27,655 nucleotides of DNA from CAYOHP01 sp964403795 [NCBI: uncultured bacterium] (GCA_964403795.1 CAYOHP010000091.1:1-27655), one strand, 5' to 3'. Positions 8,335 through 16,214 are shown, numbered from the stretch's first letter. Numbers and translations: made by a program. Notes: generated from the sequence alone by a model not told the origin.

Positions 8335-10316
8335 TCAGCGCGCCGCCAGGTCCTCGAGGGAGACCGGGAGGTCGGGCAGACGGCGGGCCCGGCTGCCGAC
8401 GAGCCAACCGCCCTCGGTGGCCAGGCAGGTCCGTAGCCACCCGATCTCGTCCGGGAGGAAGGGCTCCGGGTCGTTCCGCAGCACCAGCGCCTGGGCCGCC
8501 TCGTAGCGGATCTCGGCACCCCGCTTGGAGTCCACGTCCCGCTCCCGGGACCGCACCCGGAGCACCAGGCGGCGCAGTTCGTCGAGACGGGAGAGCTCGA
8601 CCATGCGGCGGGCCGCCAGGAGCAGCGAGGCCGAACCCAGGTAGCGGCGGAGCGGCGTGTCCCAGGGTCCCGCGCTGGCGGCCAGGGCATCGGCCAGGTT
8701 GCCGGTGGCGAAGGCCTCCCGGTCGCTCCGCTCGTGGAGGATGCTCCTGGTGTAGTCGCCGAGCAGGCAGCGGAAGTGCGACTCGGCCGGTCCCGTGGAG
8801 AGCCCCGGGAGCAGCGCCTGGAGGATCGTCTCGTCCACCGCCCCGAAGCTGGCCAGCTCGAAGACCTGGCTGGCCACGACGATGGCCGCCCCCACCAGCT
8901 CGCGGGTGGCCGGCTCCTGGCGGATCGAGCGCGCCATGGCGTAGGCGGCGGCGAGGCCGGGGACCCGCATCTCGGACAGCCACCGCATGCAGCGCAGGCG
9001 CGCCTGGGGATTGGCGACCCCGACCGCCACCAGGGCGCGCACCTCGGTCCGGCCCCAGACATGGGCAACCAGGAAGTTGGCCTCGAGACCCGAGAGGTAG
9101 CCCACCAGCTTGGGATCGTCGATGGCCTGGTCGTGGAGCCGGGCCACCTCCTCCAGGGCCCGATCGAGCTCCTGCCAGGCCTTCCCCAACCAGCCTGCTG
9201 CGGGCGGGGTCGCGACGCCCTCGACCTTGAGCCCCGCGAACAGGGATCGCACCCGTTCCGGCACCGGCTCGGGCTCGGCCAGGGGCAGGACCAGGAAGGC
9301 TGCGAAGGGCCTGGGAAGCTCCTGGCTGGCGAAGCGCTCGTCGATCTCGAGCAGGGCGCTCCTCACCGGGGGCGGGAGATCCTCGGGGCGCCCTCCTTCG
9401 GCCATCCATCGCGAGAACCGGCCCAGCTCGAGCAGGTGGCGGCGTCGCGCCGGAGCCCTCGCCGGGTCCGGATCGAGCAGCTGCCAGCTCCCGTCCGGTG
9501 GCGGCCTGCCGTCGGGGACCAGCTCGCCGCCCGGCCCCACCCAGCGCCCGGCGGCCTCGGCCAGCTCGCTCCGCACCCGCTCCAGGTAGGCGAGGTCGAT
9601 GGATCCGGTCCTCCCGTCCCGGGCGGTGTCCAGGGGCTCGGCGCCGGCCGGGATCGTCCCAGCCCCGCCGCCGGGCCGAGCGGGCCCAGCTCCGGGCAGG
9701 TAGCGGGTCGCCAGGCCGACGGCCAGGAGGCTGCCCAGGCGTACCAGTCGGAACCCGGGGTGGCCTCCCGACCGGCCAGCAGCTCCGGGGCCATGTAGGG
9801 CAGGGTGCCCACCATCACTCCGGTGGAGGTCAACCGGGTCGACGCGGGATCATGGACCAGGCCGAAGTCGATCAGGACCACCCGGCCGTCGCGGGTGAGG
9901 ACGATGTTCTCGGGCTTCACGTCCCGATGGAGCAGGTCGGCCCGGTGGACCGCCTCGAGCCCTTCGGCGACCGCCAGCATGGCCGACCGGAGAGTCGCCC
10001 CCGGCCCCAGGCACGAGAGCGGCTCTCCTTCGAGGAGCTCGCTGATCAGGAAGGGACCGGTCTCGCTGCGCCCCGAGTCGAAGACCGCCAGCACGTTGGG
10101 ATGGGAGAGCCCGGCCAGCGCCCGTGCCTCCCGCTCGAAGCGCCGGGAAGCGGTGGAATCGGGCTGCTGCTGCCGGAGCAGCTTGATGGCCACCGGCCGG
10201 TCCAGCTCGAGGTCGGTGGCGGCCACCACGGTACCGAAGCCGCCGGATCCCAGCAGCCGGTCGACCCGGTAGCGCCTCCGGAGGGGCTCCGGGAGTTCGA
10301 CGGGGGACTCCGACAT
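8335..10316 (-). pseudogene. Ser/Thr protein kinase gene interrupted by a single frameshift
   Basis: The first part (10316 down to about 9735) encodes a complete-looking kinase core: LLGSGGFGTVVAATD, PVAIKLL, LLHRDVKPENIVL, IDFGLV, GTLPYMAPELL and SDWYAWA. At the G run whose plus-strand equivalent is CCC at 9734-9736, the kinase frame is lost and becomes Pro/Trp/Arg nonsense. A second frame takes over and continues to 8335 with LLAVGLATRYLPGAGPA and IDLAYLERVRSELAEA, then a long helical C-terminal domain. One extra G would restore DWYAWGSLLAVGLATR, which parallels DWYAWGATLFEIL in the intact kinase at 24161-26257. The restored protein would be about 660 residues with no obvious membrane span. 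The C-terminal part keeps clean coding character, so the break is recent, a sequencing error, or bypassed. The start ATG at 10316 has a -10 only 7 bases away. Confidence 0.8.
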
Positions 10317-10323
10317 GCAGACG

Positions 10324-10329
10324 AGTGTA
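10324..10329 (-). promoter_or_regulatory. Candidate -10 (TACACT) for the kinase gene
   Basis: The minus strand reads GGCTACACT, with TACACT ending 7 bases before the ATG at 10316 and no ribosome site between. This predicts a leaderless mRNA. It is paired with a divergent, nearly identical element for ppc 35 bases away. Confidence 0.45.
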
Positions 10330-10363
10330 GCCGGGGGACCCGAGGGGCCCGGGCCGCCTCGGC

Positions 10364-10369
10364 TACCAT
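10364..10369 (+). promoter_or_regulatory. Candidate -10 (TACCAT) for ppc
   Basis: GGCTACCAT ends 9 bases before the ATG of ppc at 10379 with no Shine-Dalgarno sequence between, so the mRNA would be leaderless or have a leader of 1-3 bases. The GGCTA core matches the divergent element serving the kinase gene. No TTGACA-like -35 lies at the right distance. Confidence 0.45.
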
Positions 10370-10378
10370 GGCACGGCC

Positions 10379-13105
10379 ATGGCCGGCGGCGACGATCTCG
10401 TCTTTCCCGAGAAGGACCAGCCGCTGCGTCGCGACGTCGGCGCCCTGGGTGCCCTGCTCGGGGAGGTCCTCCGGGAGCAGGGTCCCGAGGGGCTCTTCGA
10501 CCGGGTCGAAGCGGCGCGGCGGGCGGCCCGGCGAAGGCGCGCCGGGGACCCCGGGGCCGAGGCGGAGTTGGCGGATCTCCTGGCCGGTCTCGACGCCGGT
10601 GCGGCCCAGGACGTGGTGCGCGCTTTCGCAGCCTGGTTCGGGCTGGTGAACCTGGCGGAACGGGTCCATCGGGTCCGCCGCCGGATCGAGTACCAGCGCG
10701 ATCCGTCGAGCCCCCAAGCCGGCAGTCCGGAGGCCTCGCTCCGCCGGCTGGCCGAGGCCGGGGTGGATTCCCGGGTCGCCTGCGACACGCTCGCCACCAT
10801 GCGCCTGGAGCCGGTCTTCACCGCGCATCCCACCGAAGCCATCCGCCGGACCCTGCTCGTCAAGGAGCAACGCATCGCCCGCGCCCTGATCGACCGGATC
10901 GAACGGATCCCCTCGCCCCACGACGAGGAAGCCACCTGGTCGCGGATCCGGGAGGAGGTCACGGCCTGGTGGCAGACCGAGGAGCACCTCTCGGTCCGCC
11001 CCTCGGTCGCCGACGAGGTCGAGCATGCCTTGTTCTTCGTCTCCGACGTGCTCTACCGGATCGCTCCCGCCTTCCACGAACTGGTGCACGGGGCGCTGCG
11101 GAAGGTCTACGGCCCGGGTACCGCGACCGTCGCCCCGCGGCTGGCCTTCGGGTCCTGGATCGGCGGCGACATGGACGGGAACCCCAACGTGGGGGCCGAC
11201 ACCATCCGGGCCACCCTGGAGCGCCACATGCAGCTCGCCCTGCAGCGCTACCTCGGCGAGGTACGGGACCTCTTCGGCCGGCTCACCCAGTCCGCCACCC
11301 GGGTACCGGTGGATCCCGGACTCGAAGCCCGGCTGGCCGCGTGCAGGGAGCGTTTCCCAGGCATCCTGGACGGGATCCCGGAGCGCTACCTGGGAATGCC
11401 GTATCGCGTCATGCTCTGGCTGGTGGGCGAACGCCTGGAGGCGACCCGCGCGGGAGGGAAGGCCGGCTATCCGGGACCCGGGGAGCTCGTCGACGATCTC
11501 CGCGTCATGGAGGCGAGCCTCGAGCACAACCGGGGGAGCCATGCCGGCCTCTACCGGTTGCGGCGGCTCCGCCTCCGGGTGGAGACCTTCGGGTTCCATC
11601 TGGCGGCGCTGGACACCCGGCAGGACGCGCGGGTGTACCGCAGGGTCGCAGGAACCCTGCTGGGAGCACCGGAGTTCCCGGAGCTCCCCGCCGCGGAGCG
11701 GGGTCGCCGCCTGGCCACCGCGATCGCTTCCGGGGCGGCACTGGCTGCCTTCCCCCCCGACCCGGAAGTGGAGAGGACCCTGGAGGTCTTCCGGGCATTG
11801 CACGAGTGCCGGCGGCGTTTCGGTCCCGAGTGCCTCGGCCCCACCATCGTGAGCATGGCCTCGGGTCCCGACGACGCCCTCGCGGTGCTGTGGCTGGCCC
11901 GGGTAGCGGGACTGGTGGAGGCCGACGGCCGGGTGCCGCTGGACGTCGCTCCCCTGTTCGAGACGGTCGAGGACCTCGAACAGGGGCCCGCCACCATGGC
12001 GGCCCTCTACCGGGACCCGCACTACCGGGACCACCTCGCGGGCCGGGGCGACCGCCAGGTGGTGATGCTGGGATACTCCGACAGCAGCAAGCAGGCCGGG
12101 ATCGTGGCCAGCCGCCTGGCGCTCGAGGAGGCACAGGTGCGGCTGGTCGGGACATCGGACGCGGCCGGGGTCACCACCATCCTCTTCCACGGGCGGGGCG
12201 GCAGCGCCAGTCGGGGCGGGAGCAAGACCCGGGATGCGATCCTGGCCGCACCTCCGGGCACCGTGCGCGGCCAGGTGCGGGTCACCGAACAAGGCGAGGT
12301 CCTCCATGCCAAGTACGGGCTCAGGGCCCTGGCACTCCGGACCCTGGAGCTCATGACCGGCGCGGTCCTGGAGCGGGGACTGCTCCCGGGAGGCGCGACG
12401 ACCCCGGATCCATCCCATGGCGAGCGGGAGGAACTCGCCCGGGTGCTCACCGCCGCCAGCCGGGACGGCTACCGGTCGCTGGTCCGCGACCATCCGGATC
12501 TGCCGGCCTATTTCCGGGCCGCCACCCCGATCGACGTGATCGAACGGCTGAGGATCGCGTCCCGACCGTCCAAGCGCCAGGAGTCGGGAGGGCTGGAAGG
12601 ACTCCGGGCCATCCCCTGGGTCTTCGCATGGACCCAGAGCCGCCACATGCTGACGGGGTGGTACGGCCTCGGCACCGGACTCGAGGCCGCCGTCGCCCGG
12701 TTCGGACTCGAGACGGTCCGCCGCCAGGCACGCGCCTGGCCGGTCCTCTCCACCCTGCTCTCGGACGCCGCCATGGTCCTCGCCAAGGCCGACATGGCCA
12801 TCGCCCGACGTTACGCGGAGCTCGCGGGCGAGGCCGGGGAGCGCGTCTACCCGATCCTGCTCGAGGAGTTCCGTCGCACCGTGACGCGGGTCTCGGAGGT
12901 ACGGGAGACCCGGGAACTGCTCGACGACGAGCCGGTGCTGCAGCGCTCCATCCGGCTGCGCAACCCCTACGTCGATCCCATGAGCTTCCTGCAGATCGAC
13001 CTGCTCCGGCGCTGGCGCGAGGGTGGCCGTCAGGACCCGGACCTCGAGGGGGCCCTCGCCTCCACCGTGCAGGGGATCGCCCGGGGTCTCCAGAACACCG
13101 GCTGA
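10379..13105 (+). CDS. ppc: Phosphoenolpyruvate carboxylase
   Basis: It carboxylates phosphoenolpyruvate with bicarbonate to oxaloacetate, refilling the citric acid cycle in the cytoplasm. The 908-residue length is normal for the family. Visible signatures are VFTAHPTEAIRRTLL at about residue 145 (catalytic His), GSWIGGDMDGNPNV, the phosphate/bicarbonate loop FHGRGGSASRGG at about residue 602, WVFAWTQSRHMLTGWYGLG, RNPYVDPMSFLQIDLLRRWR, and the highly conserved C-terminal QNTG. The N-terminus (LVFPEKDQPLRRDVGALGAL) is typical of bacterial enzymes, which supports the ATG at 10379. The gene is transcribed divergently from the frameshifted kinase, with 62 bases between the two starts. Only 38 bases separate its stop from the predicted start of the retron RNA, and the retron promoter begins 3 bases after the stop. 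No frameshift or missing catalytic motif is seen. Confidence 0.97.
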   Translation: MAGGDDLVFPEKDQPLRRDVGALGALLGEVLREQGPEGLFDRVEAARRAARRRRAGDPGAEAELADLLAGLDAGAAQDVVRAFAAWFGLVNLAERVHRVRRRIEYQRDPSSPQAGSPEASLRRLAEAGVDSRVACDTLATMRLEPVFTAHPTEAIRRTLLVKEQRIARALIDRIERIPSPHDEEATWSRIREEVTAWWQTEEHLSVRPSVADEVEHALFFVSDVLYRIAPAFHELVHGALRKVYGPGTATVAPRLAFGSWIGGDMDGNPNVGADTIRATLERHMQLALQRYLGEVRDLFGRLTQSATRVPVDPGLEARLAACRERFPGILDGIPERYLGMPYRVMLWLVGERLEATRAGGKAGYPGPGELVDDLRVMEASLEHNRGSHAGLYRLRRLRLRVETFGFHLAALDTRQDARVYRRVAGTLLGAPEFPELPAAERGRRLATAIASGAALAAFPPDPEVERTLEVFRALHECRRRFGPECLGPTIVSMASGPDDALAVLWLARVAGLVEADGRVPLDVAPLFETVEDLEQGPATMAALYRDPHYRDHLAGRGDRQVVMLGYSDSSKQAGIVASRLALEEAQVRLVGTSDAAGVTTILFHGRGGSASRGGSKTRDAILAAPPGTVRGQVRVTEQGEVLHAKYGLRALALRTLELMTGAVLERGLLPGGATTPDPSHGEREELARVLTAASRDGYRSLVRDHPDLPAYFRAATPIDVIERLRIASRPSKRQESGGLEGLRAIPWVFAWTQSRHMLTGWYGLGTGLEAAVARFGLETVRRQARAWPVLSTLLSDAAMVLAKADMAIARRYAELAGEAGERVYPILLEEFRRTVTRVSEVRETRELLDDEPVLQRSIRLRNPYVDPMSFLQIDLLRRWREGGRQDPDLEGALASTVQGIARGLQNTG

Positions 13106-13107
13106 GG

Positions 13108-13137
13108 TTGACGGCCGACCTGCCGGAGCGTTAGACA
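13108..13137 (+). promoter_or_regulatory. Promoter of the retron RNA (TTGACG / TAGACA)
   Basis: A -35 box TTGACG at 13108-13113 and a -10 box TAGACA at 13132-13137 are separated by 18 bases. The expected transcription start, about 7 bases after the -10, is 13144, exactly the first base of the a1 arm of the msr-msd RNA. It is the only place in the window where I see a classical -35 as well. The -35 begins 3 bases after the ppc stop codon. Confidence 0.65.
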
Positions 13138-13143
13138 CCGGCC

Positions 13144-13262
13144 GTGCCCTGGCGGTGGGAAACCACGGGCCGATGTTTCGTCGGCCGGTCCCGAGGTCCG
13201 CCTCGAGACTCGTCCGTCGTTGCAGACATGGCCTTCGGCCCTGTCGCAACAAAGCAGGGCAC
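13144..13262 (+). ncRNA. Retron msr-msd RNA (template and primer for msDNA)
   Basis: This 119-base RNA lies directly upstream of the retron RT, in the usual msr-msd-ret order. Arm a1 GTGCCCTG (13144-13151) pairs perfectly with arm a2 CAGGGCAC (13255-13262); an outer CCGG/CCGG pairing is also possible. The msr part has three hairpins: GTGG-GAAA-CCAC (13155-13166), an 8-bp stem closing a TTT loop (13168-13186), and CGAGG-TCCG-CCTCG (13192-13205). The UUU-loop hairpin matches the kind seen in known msr RNAs such as Ec86. The msd part is one hairpin at 13219-13250: GTTGC/GCAAC, GACA/TGTC and GGCC/GGCC around a TTC loop. The branching guanosine is probably G13151 or G13152, just after a1. The DNA copy would be short, about 45-50 nt. 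Structures were found by eye, with no energy calculation. Confidence 0.8.
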
Positions 13263-13286
13263 CCGGGCGCGGGCGACCGCGCCCGG
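13263..13286 (+). other. Strong GNRA-capped hairpin between msr-msd and RT gene
   Basis: A perfect 10-bp GC-only stem (13263-13272 with 13277-13286) closes a GCGA tetraloop, a GNRA loop. It starts on the base after a2 and is followed by TCTCTT. It may end or pause the RNA so that msr-msd is made in excess of the RT mRNA, or it may mark the 3' boundary for processing. The T-tract is too weak for a confident intrinsic terminator. Confidence 0.6.
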
Positions 13287-13321
13287 TCTCTTCGCCCTGG
13301 GGCGGCGGGGGAGGGCCGGCC

Positions 13322-14338
13322 GTGTTCCTGCTCGAGATCCTGGGAATGCTCTGCGGCCTGGCCTTCGGGCTCGTCTTCGCCGCGCTCGTCCTGGGGGTTC
13401 CGCTGCTGATCGGCTACGCCCGCTACCGGAGCCTCACCAACGGCCACCCCGGCCACTGGCTCCGGGCCCTGCTCGGGCGCGGCATGGGAGTCCCCGAACT
13501 GGCGCGACGCATGGGCATCGGCGAATCCGAACTCCTCGCCTTCCGTCCGCAGTACCGCGAGGTGCGGATCCCCAAGCGCAGCGGCGGGCTCCGCACCCTG
13601 CACGTCCCCGACGACGCCACCAAGGCCTTGCAGCGCCGGATCCTCCGCCGGGTGCTGGGCCGCCTCCGGGTCCACCCTTCGGCCACCGCCTACGAGCGCG
13701 GTCGCTCCGTCGTCGACAACGCCCGGCCCCACTCGGGTCGCGCCGTGGTGATCCGGATGGATGTGCGCGACTTCTTCCCGTCGACCTCCTCGGCCCGCAT
13801 CGAGGCCTGGTTCCGACGCATCGGCTGGGACCGCGCCGCGGCCGCCAGGCTCACCGAACTCACCACCTGGCAGGGCGGGCTCCCCCAGGGCGCGCCCACC
13901 AGCCCCCGCCTCGCCAACCTGGTGAACGCCCGCCTCGACCTCTGGATGGAGCGCCTCGCCGCCTCCCGCAAGGGCGCGTACACCCGCTACGCCGACGACC
14001 TCACCTTCTCCTTCCCCGAGGACTACCCGAAGAAGATGCGGGGCATCGTGCAGAAGGCCTCTCGGATCCTGCGCCGCTTCGGCTACCGGGCCCACCGTCG
14101 CCGCAAGCTGAGCATCCGCCGCGGCCACCAGCGGCAGATGGTGACCGGACTGATCGTGAACGGGGAGAGCCCCCGGCTCCCCCGCGAGACCCGGCGCTGG
14201 CTCCGGGCCGTGGAGCACCGCTTGGCCACCGGCGGTCCAGCCTCCCTCGATCCCGCGCAGCTCGCCGGCTGGCGGTCCTACCGGCAGATGGTGGAAGGTT
14301 CGAAGGCGCGCCCCGGGGCCACCCCGCCAGGTACCTGA
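13322..14338 (+). CDS. ret: Retron-type reverse transcriptase with N-terminal membrane helix
   Basis: The RT copies the msd part of its own RNA into a branched RNA-DNA molecule (msDNA). Domains from the N-terminus are as follows: a hydrophobic span (about residues 2-30, LLEILGMLCGLAFGLVFAAL and following) ending in RYR; an ELARRMGIGESELLAF helix; YREVRIPKRSGGLRTLHVP (RT fingers); GRSVVDNARPH with the retron-specific NAxxH at about 133-137; MDVRDFFPS with the first catalytic Asp at about 147; LPQGAPTSPRLANL at about 187; YTRYADDLTFSF with catalytic YADD at 223-226; and MVTGLIVN with the retron-specific VTG at about 274. The GTG at 13322 follows a GGGGGAGGG ribosome-like stretch. The ATG at 13220 is rejected because it lies inside msd. 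The 338-residue length is normal. No effector gene is fused or co-oriented next to it. Confidence 0.9.
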   Translation: MFLLEILGMLCGLAFGLVFAALVLGVPLLIGYARYRSLTNGHPGHWLRALLGRGMGVPELARRMGIGESELLAFRPQYREVRIPKRSGGLRTLHVPDDATKALQRRILRRVLGRLRVHPSATAYERGRSVVDNARPHSGRAVVIRMDVRDFFPSTSSARIEAWFRRIGWDRAAAARLTELTTWQGGLPQGAPTSPRLANLVNARLDLWMERLAASRKGAYTRYADDLTFSFPEDYPKKMRGIVQKASRILRRFGYRAHRRRKLSIRRGHQRQMVTGLIVNGESPRLPRETRRWLRAVEHRLATGGPASLDPAQLAGWRSYRQMVEGSKARPGATPPGT

Positions 14339-14339
14339 T

Positions 14340-14364
14340 CCGGGGAGCGGCTCCTGCGACCCGG
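14340..14364. terminator. Possible bidirectional terminator between convergent genes
   Basis: The 26-base gap between the RT stop (14338) and the stop of the minus-strand gene (14365) holds CCGGG/CCCGG (14340-14344 with 14360-14364). An inner GGAG/CTCC pairing is also possible. There is no T-tract. Confidence 0.3.
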
Positions 14365-15519
14365 CTACTCGACGGCCAGCGTCTGGCGCGGGTTGCCGGT
14401 CATCCTGCCGGCGCGGACCGCCAGGCCCGCGCACCCCAACAGGAGCAGGAGGCCCCCGCCCATGATCCCGAGCCAGGAGTTCCGGTTGTAGGCGGTGCCG
14501 GCGCCCGGACCCGAGAGGGTGAGTGCCGGTCGCTCCTCGATGTGGCCGTCGGTGACCTCGAAGCTGTTCGAACCGGTGAGGTGGGGGTACTGGTAGACCA
14601 GCCGGGCGATCAGGGAGACGGTCTTGCCGGCCAGGGCCGCCTCGCCGGGGATGGTGATCCCGGCATAGATCGTCGAGGTCTGTCGCTTCTCGGAGCTCTT
14701 CACGCTGATCGTCTGGCCCCAGTCGTTGTCCTTGGTGGCGACCTCGCAGAGGAGCACGCCGTCCTCGCCGAGCCCTTCCTCGCCGACGATGGCCGCCGCT
14801 CCCTTGCCGCGCCAGTAGCCCTTCAGGCTCTCGATCCGCTGGTCGAAGTAGTAGGTCGCGGTGTCGCCGGGTCCGACCACGGCCGGGTACCAGCGTTCGT
14901 TGGCGACCTCGCCCCGAACCGTGCGGAGTGCCTCGGGGGTGGCACAGAGCACTACGGCCGCTGCCAGCAGACCCAAGCCCCAGGCCGGAGCCCCGTCGGT
15001 CTCCCGGGCCGGATGTCGCAGCTTGGGATTGGCGGCGTCGCCCTCGGCGTGGACGGTCACGGTCCCGGCCGACTGTTCCGAGGCACCCTTGGCCTTGCTC
15101 GACGCCAGGTCCTCGTTGGGATTGGTGGTGGCGGTGAGGTAGGCCCAGAGGGCGATGGCCCCGTAGGCACCGAGGCCGATCTTGGCGCCGGTGGCCAGGT
15201 GGAACCCATGGGTCCCCATCCCGATGGCCAGGACCAGCAGGACGACGCCCGCGGCGATCGCCTGGAAGATGTGGGAGGAGTTACGGGTCGAACCGAGCAT
15301 CTCCGGCTGGACCATGCCGCAGCCGGGACATGGGTGGGTGTCGACCGCCGCCTCCAGGGTGGTCTGGGCGTTCTGCGACAACGCCTCCCGGGCCTGCTCC
15401 TGGGTACCACCCTGCCCGGTGATCGACCGGGTGAGCCGGTACCCGAAGGCCGCCCCGCACAGCACGCACTGGTGGACCTTGTGGACCGTGAACTCCGCCG
15501 AAGCCGTGTATCCCGCCAT
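14365..15519 (-). CDS. Membrane protein with N-terminal zinc ribbon, unknown function
   Basis: 384 residues. Two CxxC pairs (CVLC at 18-21 and CPGC at 64-67) form a likely four-Cys zinc ribbon split by a long helical insert. Two membrane spans follow (about 84-104, IFQAIAAGVVLLVLAIGMG, and 108-128), with a third at about 176-194. A soluble beta-rich portion (PAVVGPGDTATYYFDQRIES through LARLVYQYPHLTGSN-like sequence) precedes a last span at about 352-372 and a short basic tail. The start is the ATG at 15519, preceded at 7 bases by a TACCAT -10. The in-frame ATG 36 bases upstream would sit inside that promoter. It converges on the retron RT and is therefore not an obvious effector of it. No family was recognised. 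Confidence 0.7.
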   Translation of the reverse strand: MAGYTASAEFTVHKVHQCVLCGAAFGYRLTRSITGQGGTQEQAREALSQNAQTTLEAAVDTHPCPGCGMVQPEMLGSTRNSSHIFQAIAAGVVLLVLAIGMGTHGFHLATGAKIGLGAYGAIALWAYLTATTNPNEDLASSKAKGASEQSAGTVTVHAEGDAANPKLRHPARETDGAPAWGLGLLAAAVVLCATPEALRTVRGEVANERWYPAVVGPGDTATYYFDQRIESLKGYWRGKGAAAIVGEEGLGEDGVLLCEVATKDNDWGQTISVKSSEKRQTSTIYAGITIPGEAALAGKTVSLIARLVYQYPHLTGSNSFEVTDGHIEERPALTLSGPGAGTAYNRNSWLGIMGGGLLLLLGCAGLAVRAGRMTGNPRQTLAVE

Positions 15520-15526
15520 GCCGCCG

Positions 15527-15532
15527 ATGGTA
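15527..15532 (-). promoter_or_regulatory. Candidate -10 (TACCAT) for the zinc-ribbon membrane protein
   Basis: The minus strand reads CGACTACCAT, with TACCAT ending 7 bases before the ATG at 15519 and only CGGCGGC between. The mRNA is predicted to be leaderless. Confidence 0.45.
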
Positions 15533-15601
15533 GTCGGGGCGACGAATTTGACCAAGCGGAAGGATCCCCGGGAGCGGGACGAGACTCCCGGGATCTCCTC
15601 C

Positions 15602-16162
15602 TCAGGGAAGCGGAGCGTGGAGCGTCTCGAACCGCTGCACCTGGGCCGGGGCGAAATCGGCTGCGATCTCCTTGCGCCCGATCCCGAGCACGCCGTGCTT
15701 CACGATGCAGGCGGAGCGGATGGCCCCGTCCTCGCCGAGGGTGAACTTCCAGGTGGCGCCGCCGTTGGAGGGGTTGCCCCGGAGGTCGATCACCAATTCG
15801 CCGGCAGCTGCCGACACCACGTTCTCCTTGGCGAAGACCGCGCCCCGGAGTTCGAAGGGGCGCCCACCGACCTTGGCCGGCGGGTCCACGACCAAGGTCA
15901 TGAGGTAGGCCAGGGCGGCGCCTTCCTGCGACTTCTCGACCCGCAGGCTGGCGGGCCGGTCGACGCAGTCGAGCTTGGCCTTGCCGAAGAGGGATCCGCC
16001 CGAGCCGGCGATCCGGTCCAGGGGAGGCAGGGCCTCGGTGAGCGGGGTGAAGGGCGGCTTCGGCGGATTGGGTGGGCAGTCGCAGGCGAGCGCCGCGGCC
16101 GCGCCGCCGAAGACGGTGGAAAGCAGGATGGCCGCGACGGCCATGGAGCGTCGGTTCGACAT
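15602..16162 (-). CDS. Secreted protein, unknown function
   Basis: 186 residues. Residues 1-26 are an N-terminal signal peptide (basic MSNRR, hydrophobic AVAAILLSTVFGGAAA) ending ALA before CDCPPNPPKPP. A Cys directly follows the cut site, but the positions before it (A-L-A) do not make a good lipobox, so export by signal peptidase I is more likely than lipoprotein processing. The mature part is beta-rich with LDCVDRPASLRVEKSQEGAA, LMTLVVDPPAKVGGRPFELR and WKFTLGEDGAIRSACIVKHG. A ribosome-like GGGAGGGAG lies a few bases before the ATG, and a TATCCT -10 is 46 bases upstream. It is transcribed divergently from the XRE regulator. I recognise no family. Confidence 0.7.
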   Translation of the reverse strand: MSNRRSMAVAAILLSTVFGGAAAALACDCPPNPPKPPFTPLTEALPPLDRIAGSGGSLFGKAKLDCVDRPASLRVEKSQEGAALAYLMTLVVDPPAKVGGRPFELRGAVFAKENVVSAAAGELVIDLRGNPSNGGATWKFTLGEDGAIRSACIVKHGVLGIGRKEIAADFAPAQVQRFETLHAPLP

Positions 16163-16208
16163 GTCGGCTCCCTCCCCGGAAGCAGGCCCGCCTCGCGACG
16201 AGCCGGCG

Positions 16209-16214
16209 AGGATA
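16209..16214 (-). promoter_or_regulatory. Candidate -10 (TATCCT) for the secreted protein gene
   Basis: The minus strand reads CGACTATCCT, 46 bases before the ATG at 16162. The transcript would have a leader of about 40 bases containing a GGGAGGGAG ribosome site. Confidence 0.35.

Noticed and set aside
9730-9740. Programmed ribosomal frameshift in the kinase
   Set aside because: No slippery heptamer and no stop in the zero frame close by. The kinase would lose only its C-terminus, which is not a usual design. A simple indel is more economical.
13220-13322. ATG at 13220 as the start of the reverse transcriptase
   Set aside because: It lies inside the msd hairpin and adds 34 Pro/Gly/Arg-rich residues. 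The GTG at 13322 follows a purine-rich ribosome-like site.
10046-14434. 1462-residue open frame on the minus strand across ppc and the retron
   Set aside because: It is antisense to the clear ppc and RT genes and low-complexity. No start or family supports it.
14365-15519. Zinc-ribbon membrane protein as the retron effector
   Set aside because: It is encoded on the opposite strand, has its own promoter and converges on the RT. Retron effectors are normally co-directional or fused.
15602-16162. Lipoprotein assignment for the secreted protein
   Set aside because: The Cys follows A-L-A, which lacks Leu at -3 and a small residue at -2. A signal peptidase I site is more likely.
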